A stretch of 24,135 nucleotides of DNA from Sphaeroforma sirkka (taxonomy: Eukaryota > Opisthokonta > Ichthyosporea > Ichthyophonida). Under the pieces are notes generated by a model. It was given only the letters and a program-made list of their open reading frames with translations. It was not told where the DNA came from and did not search any database. Shown piece after piece: positions 19,416-24,135 of this stretch. The position numbers and the translations under genes are program-made. The stretch's first letter is position 1. Each line of letters opens with the position of its first letter. The stretch covers positions 30,001 through 54,135 of the forward strand of contig LUCW03002090.1 of the NCBI GenBank assembly GCA_001586965.3, read 5' to 3'.

Positions 19416-22400
19416 CTGTTATTGTGGTAAACAAGCGGGATCTATAGTTACTGCTCGAGGTAGTCTTGGGTTAGGATTCTTAAAATTCGATTTCCCTCCC
19501 CTTTCAGCACTAGAATCATTTAACGAACCAAATCTAATCGTAAACTAACTCTGTCCACTAGATCAGGATACTGACAGGCGACGGTAAAGGAATACGTTCA
19601 ATGCTCACTTAGATCGAAACTTACCTGTGTGACATCCTGGATGTTAAGGTCGAACCCGTGGGACATGCCATTGTATTCCGCACACGCTCCATCAGAATCG
19701 CGCTCTATATGCACAATATCCGCACGCTCGACCGTTTTACCCGTGTCGTTGATCCACAAGCGAATGCCCGCGTGCATCACGTTACCCAGTTCATACTTAT
19801 TGTTGGTGCGCACAGTTGCGTAGTTCCCTTCCGTGTATAACTGTACGATCGGAGTGACGACTTGTGCATCCTCACTGATGATAGCTGTATAGTATGCCAG
19901 AAAGATATTAATTTCGGCTACGATGTCGTCTACTTTCAGCATAAGCTCGGTTGCCTTTGTGGCTTGTATACACGAAATAAATGATCAGCCCGATACCTTA
20001 ATCCACGACAGCGAGCAAATATGTGAAAAAATTAGATGACTACTATTATGCAACATATCCATTCTAAAAATTTCAGCCATATATTGCCCATACCCATTCA
20101 GGTTTACTTACATGTATGTTGTTGTGTGTCATCGCACGGAGTATCCGACGTGACAGAGAAGGTAATATCGATTGAATCTTCACTGAAGGCTTGGCACGCG
20201 CTGCTGTCGCTCTGGGTGATCTCACAGCCGATAGCCACATCTTTTAAGGTGTACAGGGTGTTAACTTGGCAGCTCTCTACCGCCTATATATATGGAGTAA
20301 GTGTTTAAGAATGATGTATTGTAGAATATAATGTGTTGTTAGTTTCGTGTAATAGCGATAAAGGTAGAGATGAATACTTCGAGATACGATGTTTCCTCAT
20401 GAAATAATAAAATAAATACATGTGATATTAATGTCTTGAATTGTGGAATAATTGTGGGATATAATATACATCATTCGTACACAATTCGGCATGGGACGCT
20501 TTTGTGACAATCACTTTGTGTGTACGTGCGTAGTAGTATTTGAAAGCGAAGCCTGTGCGATGGCATCATATGATCGCAAGAACAATTTACTACGTGCTCA
20601 TAAAACGTTATTTCGGGTGCGATCGATATCAGCCAACACAGGTTACAACTTTAACATTAGGAAGACATGTCACCCTGAAACCAAATGAAAAGCTCCATCG
20701 GCAACTACTCCGCAGTTGCTAAAATGTTGGCCACTACAAGCTATAGTAAGAACTCAGCACGGAAAGGAACAATGTAAACCCGAAAGCGCAGAGAGATACA
20801 AAGTGCGATAGAGCTAGAAAACCGCAAATACATAAAACTGAGCGACAGTATGGAAGCAAAATCGGCCAATGCTTATATACATACGTTGCCCATATTACAT
20901 TCACCATGTATGATAGTAGCTCTACTTGGCAAACATACAAACTAGATGAATTCACTTACAAATCGGATGATGGAGCCACATTTCGTACCCGTCCCAATCC
21001 CGGTACTGTCACAGGCTCTACTCTCCGCAATCCAACTACCCCAAACCTCTGGCTCCAACTCTACTCTTTGTGCGTCTTCAACATCACGATCATTATCGCC
21101 AGAAGTGGGTATTTGTGAAGAGAGCTTCTCCAAGAACAAGAAGGGTGGCAACCTTGTAGCAACACTTTGGACCACATCGACGTGACGTGCGCTTCCGTCT
21201 ACATTGTGGTCGGGGTCATCGACCATGCTGAATGCCTTACCCATGCTAAATAGAAAAACAAAAGTTTATATAGTCTAAGGCTATGATAAATCATGGCTGT
21301 CATTCGAGACTTGTATACCTGTGCATCGACAAAAATTGATGGCCGTACCAGTAGCTCGATAACATAGTTTGACGCGAAACAGTGCAAGGAATTGTGGGTA
21401 GGTAAATGTCACGAACGGTATGCAGAATAAAAAAGATGTATATCTATGAGCTCTGACACTAGTATTTGATTTGTATGATCCTTTATATCAAAGCCGACTT
21501 GAAATTTGACGGGGTCGAGCTCTACTAGACTTGTTATAACTAATTAAAAGTATATACTATAATACCTTGAGAGAGAATTAAACCAATCTGAATTGTGTCT
21601 ACTGGTGAAAAGTGACATACCACAGTATAAATTGCGCATATCATAACAAGAGAACACATTGATAGGACATTCGGCTGTGTGTGTTTTTACATAGTACGCT
21701 CAGAACAGATAGCTATATTCCACATACATCGTATACATTTTAGTATTGATATCAACACACCTTGTGGCCTCTAGAGGACAAGCAACTTCGTATATACCAA
21801 AGTTCAGCCCAGAGAACGTATACACGCCCTTTTCATTGGTCATGGCGGTCTGTAGTACATCTCCATTGGTATCCATCAATTGCACACCCACTGCACCTAA
21901 AGGGTCGAGTGCGCTGGCGGACAGTACTTCGCCTGTGATGCTACCTTCACCACCCAGCCCATTCATATCGTCCGTTGTCGTATCTGTCTCATCCTTCTCT
22001 GGTGTCTGAACGTCACCGTTCTCGACACTCTGAGTACTTTCTTCGCCTTTCTTGCCGTAGGTAAATGGCCGTAGTATGAGGGAAGACTGCGTGGTCGCAA
22101 ACGAGACATCCTGTGTACCCGGAGTCTGAGTATCATCCCCACCATCAATCACATTACTAATCAACTCCAGTGTTTCCAACTGTGGGCCTTCATTTACAGC
22201 CACGCTGTACTCATCTTCTGCCATATCCCAGAACACGTATAAACCATACGAGTCAGTATAGACACCGAACTCGTCTGTAGCTCCTTCTCCTTGGATTTGC
22301 TTAGCTCTGAGTGTGACCTTGACATGTCCCATTGGTGTTCCATCTACCATACGTACCGATCCGGCGATGCCACCGTTCTGCACCAGAAAGAAATCAACCC

Positions 22401-24135
22401 CACTCACAGACGTACCGGTGTACAGTACTATAGACTCCCCATCCAGCAACGAGTGCTTATATTCTTCGTCGTAACAGTCGAGGAGATACGTATACTCCTG
22501 TGGTTTAGCTATATTGATCATATAGTTGCCGCCTTTCATAATATTTACAAAAGTATAGTGGCCGTTGGTGTCTGTAGACTGCACCGTGGTGATCAATCGG
22601 TTGGGATGTGATAACACCACTTTTACGTCCGCAAGGCCTGCACCCGATGCGCCACGGATATTTCCGCTGATCTGATTGGGTGGTGCGTAAACAAAGTCCA
22701 CGTGAGCCAATAGGCGTCCAGCGTTGAAAAACATCGGTGTTCTGGTACCAGAGTGCTGTATATCGTAGTAATCCCTCGACAGCACCTCTGTAGGGGCTTC
22801 TGGGTTAGTTGCGGGAGTGCTCACTAAGTAGTACTTATTGGGGGTTACTTTCAAGAATCCGTACTGGCCATTGGCATTTGTCTTGGTGGAGGCGACCACC
22901 TGTTGTAGCATGTGTTGTGTTTGATAAAAGAGACCAGTATTGACATCACGATTGAGCTTCCACAGATCGAATAGTACTACCGCTATGTAGCAAACTTATT
23001 TTAGTTATTTCTTTTATAGGAACGATCGGTAGAGCCCTACGGTGAATTTTATAAAACAACCACGAACACACAGGGCGTTTTTTGTGCACATCGTATTAAG
23101 CTGGATGACAAAAGGCCTCCATCGCATGTAGTCCGTACACGCCGGAATAGGTAGATATTTGGTGACTACACACAACGCATGAATTTCTTTAGTTCACAAT
23201 TTGAGTTCACAATTTGTTCCAAGGGCCTACCTCTCCGGTTTCGTCATCCGTAAGCTCAACTTCGATACCCTCTAGGGGACAAGCCTCTGAGCTGCTGTAT
23301 ACACCACCGGTTATAGAGTTGAGTCCTCTACTTACAGTCTCAGGCTCTTCCGCATATCCAGATACTTGCCCGTAGTGGTAGTTGACATTAGCAATCGACG
23401 GCTCTTGGGCAGTCAGTTTGCAGGTGTAGATACCATCTAGTGTGGTGTCTCCGACGAAAGGCTCAGACTTCAGAGTCGTTCGGTAGTTTGGGATCGTGTG
23501 TGGTACTGTTGTGTAGTCCAGGGTCAGATGTGAGAGATTGGGTATTTCCAAGCGCAATCAACTGGATAGCATGGAACAAACTAAGATTCGAATAAATTTT
23601 TTATGTACGGACTTGGAGTGAATGTGTACGAATACAGTAATTTGTCCCGTTTAGCACAAAGAAGCGAGACAGCCGCAACTCGGACTTACAGTGATGTGGG
23701 TTGTCTTTCTACATATGGATCACACATTATACTAGTGCCGAATACCATGGAACGGCTTCAAATCAACCAGAAGTGATCTGGCAGAAATTAAAATTTCATA
23801 TACAGCATACCGGTGACAGAATAGCTTCCCACAATGAGCCCCTTGAACGAATACCTCCCTTTCGCATTGGTCGTAGTACTGCCAGCCATCACTCCCTCAG
23901 CACCAAGTAGCGTCACTGCGATGTTCGGTATCGGGTTGTCATACGCACCTACCGTTAGTATACCAGAGAGAGTTCCAGGGACATTGTACGTAAAGTCTCC
24001 TGCATTCAGGTGGCTGCCTTCCTTAACAGTCACAGTTTTGGAGCCATTATTTGGCTGGACAGCCTGGGAATCATACGAGAGCGATACAAGGCCGTGTACC
24101 ACATCGTTCACACCTGCAGGTACACGTATTATGTA
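18777..24135 (-). CDS. Large single-pass surface protein: Cna-B/SdrD-like repeats, ZP-like module, transmembrane helix; 3' part of gene
   Basis: Exons (minus strand, in order): 23811-24135 (open at the edge), 23231-23505, 21761-22899, 20960-21245, 20112-20283, 19625-19962, 18777-19415. Phases agree at all six junctions and give 1057 residues plus TAA. Residues 1-580 hold at least five beta-sandwich repeats of the Cna-B/SdrD/carboxypeptidase-regulatory type, each with G-x-I/V-x-G, a V-x-L strand and a (T)-(D/N)-x-x-G-x-Y-x-F signature (NAKGRYSFKGL, NANGQYGFLKV, TNGHYTFVNI, DSYGLYVFWD, NEKGVYTFSGL). Residues 581-675 are a polar linker. Residues 676-935 contain spaced Cys and a ZP-C-like stretch (VQLYTEGNYATV, KYELGN, IRLWIND), followed by RRRR at 902-905, like the processing site after ZP modules. 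Then a Ser/Thr-rich stalk, a helix at about 991-1020 and a basic tail ending SHAF. Probably a cell-surface or wall-associated adhesin. The N-terminus and signal peptide lie outside. The ZP call is tentative. Confidence 0.88.
21761..22899 (-). CDS. Surface protein large exon with Cna-B-like repeats
   Basis: Encodes 379 residues carrying most of the visible repeats. It begins in mid-domain (the first half, TGGVYSSSEACPLEGIEVEL, is in the exon before). An acidic, Thr-rich linker (about residues 483-518) separates the last repeat from the others. The exon ends ATS with donor AAG|GTGTGT. The longest uninterrupted coding exon of the window. Confidence 0.93.

Noticed and set aside
18817-19548. 243-codon plus-strand open frame
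   Set aside because: Antisense to the well-supported last exon of the surface gene; no recognisable domain.
20450-20700. Possible relic of surface-gene exon 20112-20283 in the preceding intron
   Set aside because: Only a short TTGTGTGT...GTAGTAT resemblance; no extended alignment by eye.

Overview
The window is nuclear DNA of an intron-rich eukaryote. Three protein-coding units all lie on the minus strand. The first (1..9883) is a long eukaryotic ATP-dependent 6-phosphofructokinase (PFK) gene that runs off the left edge. The second (10883..11884) is an apparently intronless serine-rich gene of unknown function. The third (18777..24135) is the 3' half of a gene for a large single-pass membrane protein and enters from the right edge. 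Thirteen PFK exons and seven surface-protein exons were placed by reading the minus strand: every splice junction is GT-AG and the phases agree across each junction. The tandem-duplicated PFK of about 780 residues belongs to the animal/fungal lineage. The ZP-like membrane module, long introns and heavy AT/ACGT microsatellites suggest a unicellular relative of animals (an ichthyosporean would fit) or an early-branching animal. The sequence alone does not settle this.

Layout: 1..9883 is PFK, about 1.9 kb of coding sequence in 13 to 14 exons. The introns carry (TA)n, (CATA)n and (ACGT)n arrays, a 58-bp minisatellite with an internal hairpin, 15-bp, 19-bp, 63-bp and about 82-bp tandem repeats, short TTTAGGG-type telomere-like motifs, and decayed copies of neighbouring exon edges. 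9884..10882 is intergenic. 10883..11884 is the serine-rich gene. 11885..17750 is mostly non-coding, AT-rich DNA with CT tracts, clusters of GTCGTCA/TGACGAC motifs and a 987-bp element with terminal inverted repeats and TA target duplications. 17751..18380 is a decayed duplicate of the surface gene's last exon and the intron before it. 18777..24135 is the surface gene.

The surface protein is the most interesting content. Its visible 1057 residues hold a series of bacterial-type Cna-B/SdrD-like beta-sandwich repeats, then a cysteine-containing membrane-proximal region that looks like a ZP module followed by a tetrabasic processing site, then one transmembrane helix and a short basic tail. A second theme is that several exons in both multi-exon genes have eroded partial copies of themselves a few hundred bases away, which suggests frequent small local duplications. 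Nothing suggests that the three genes work together.
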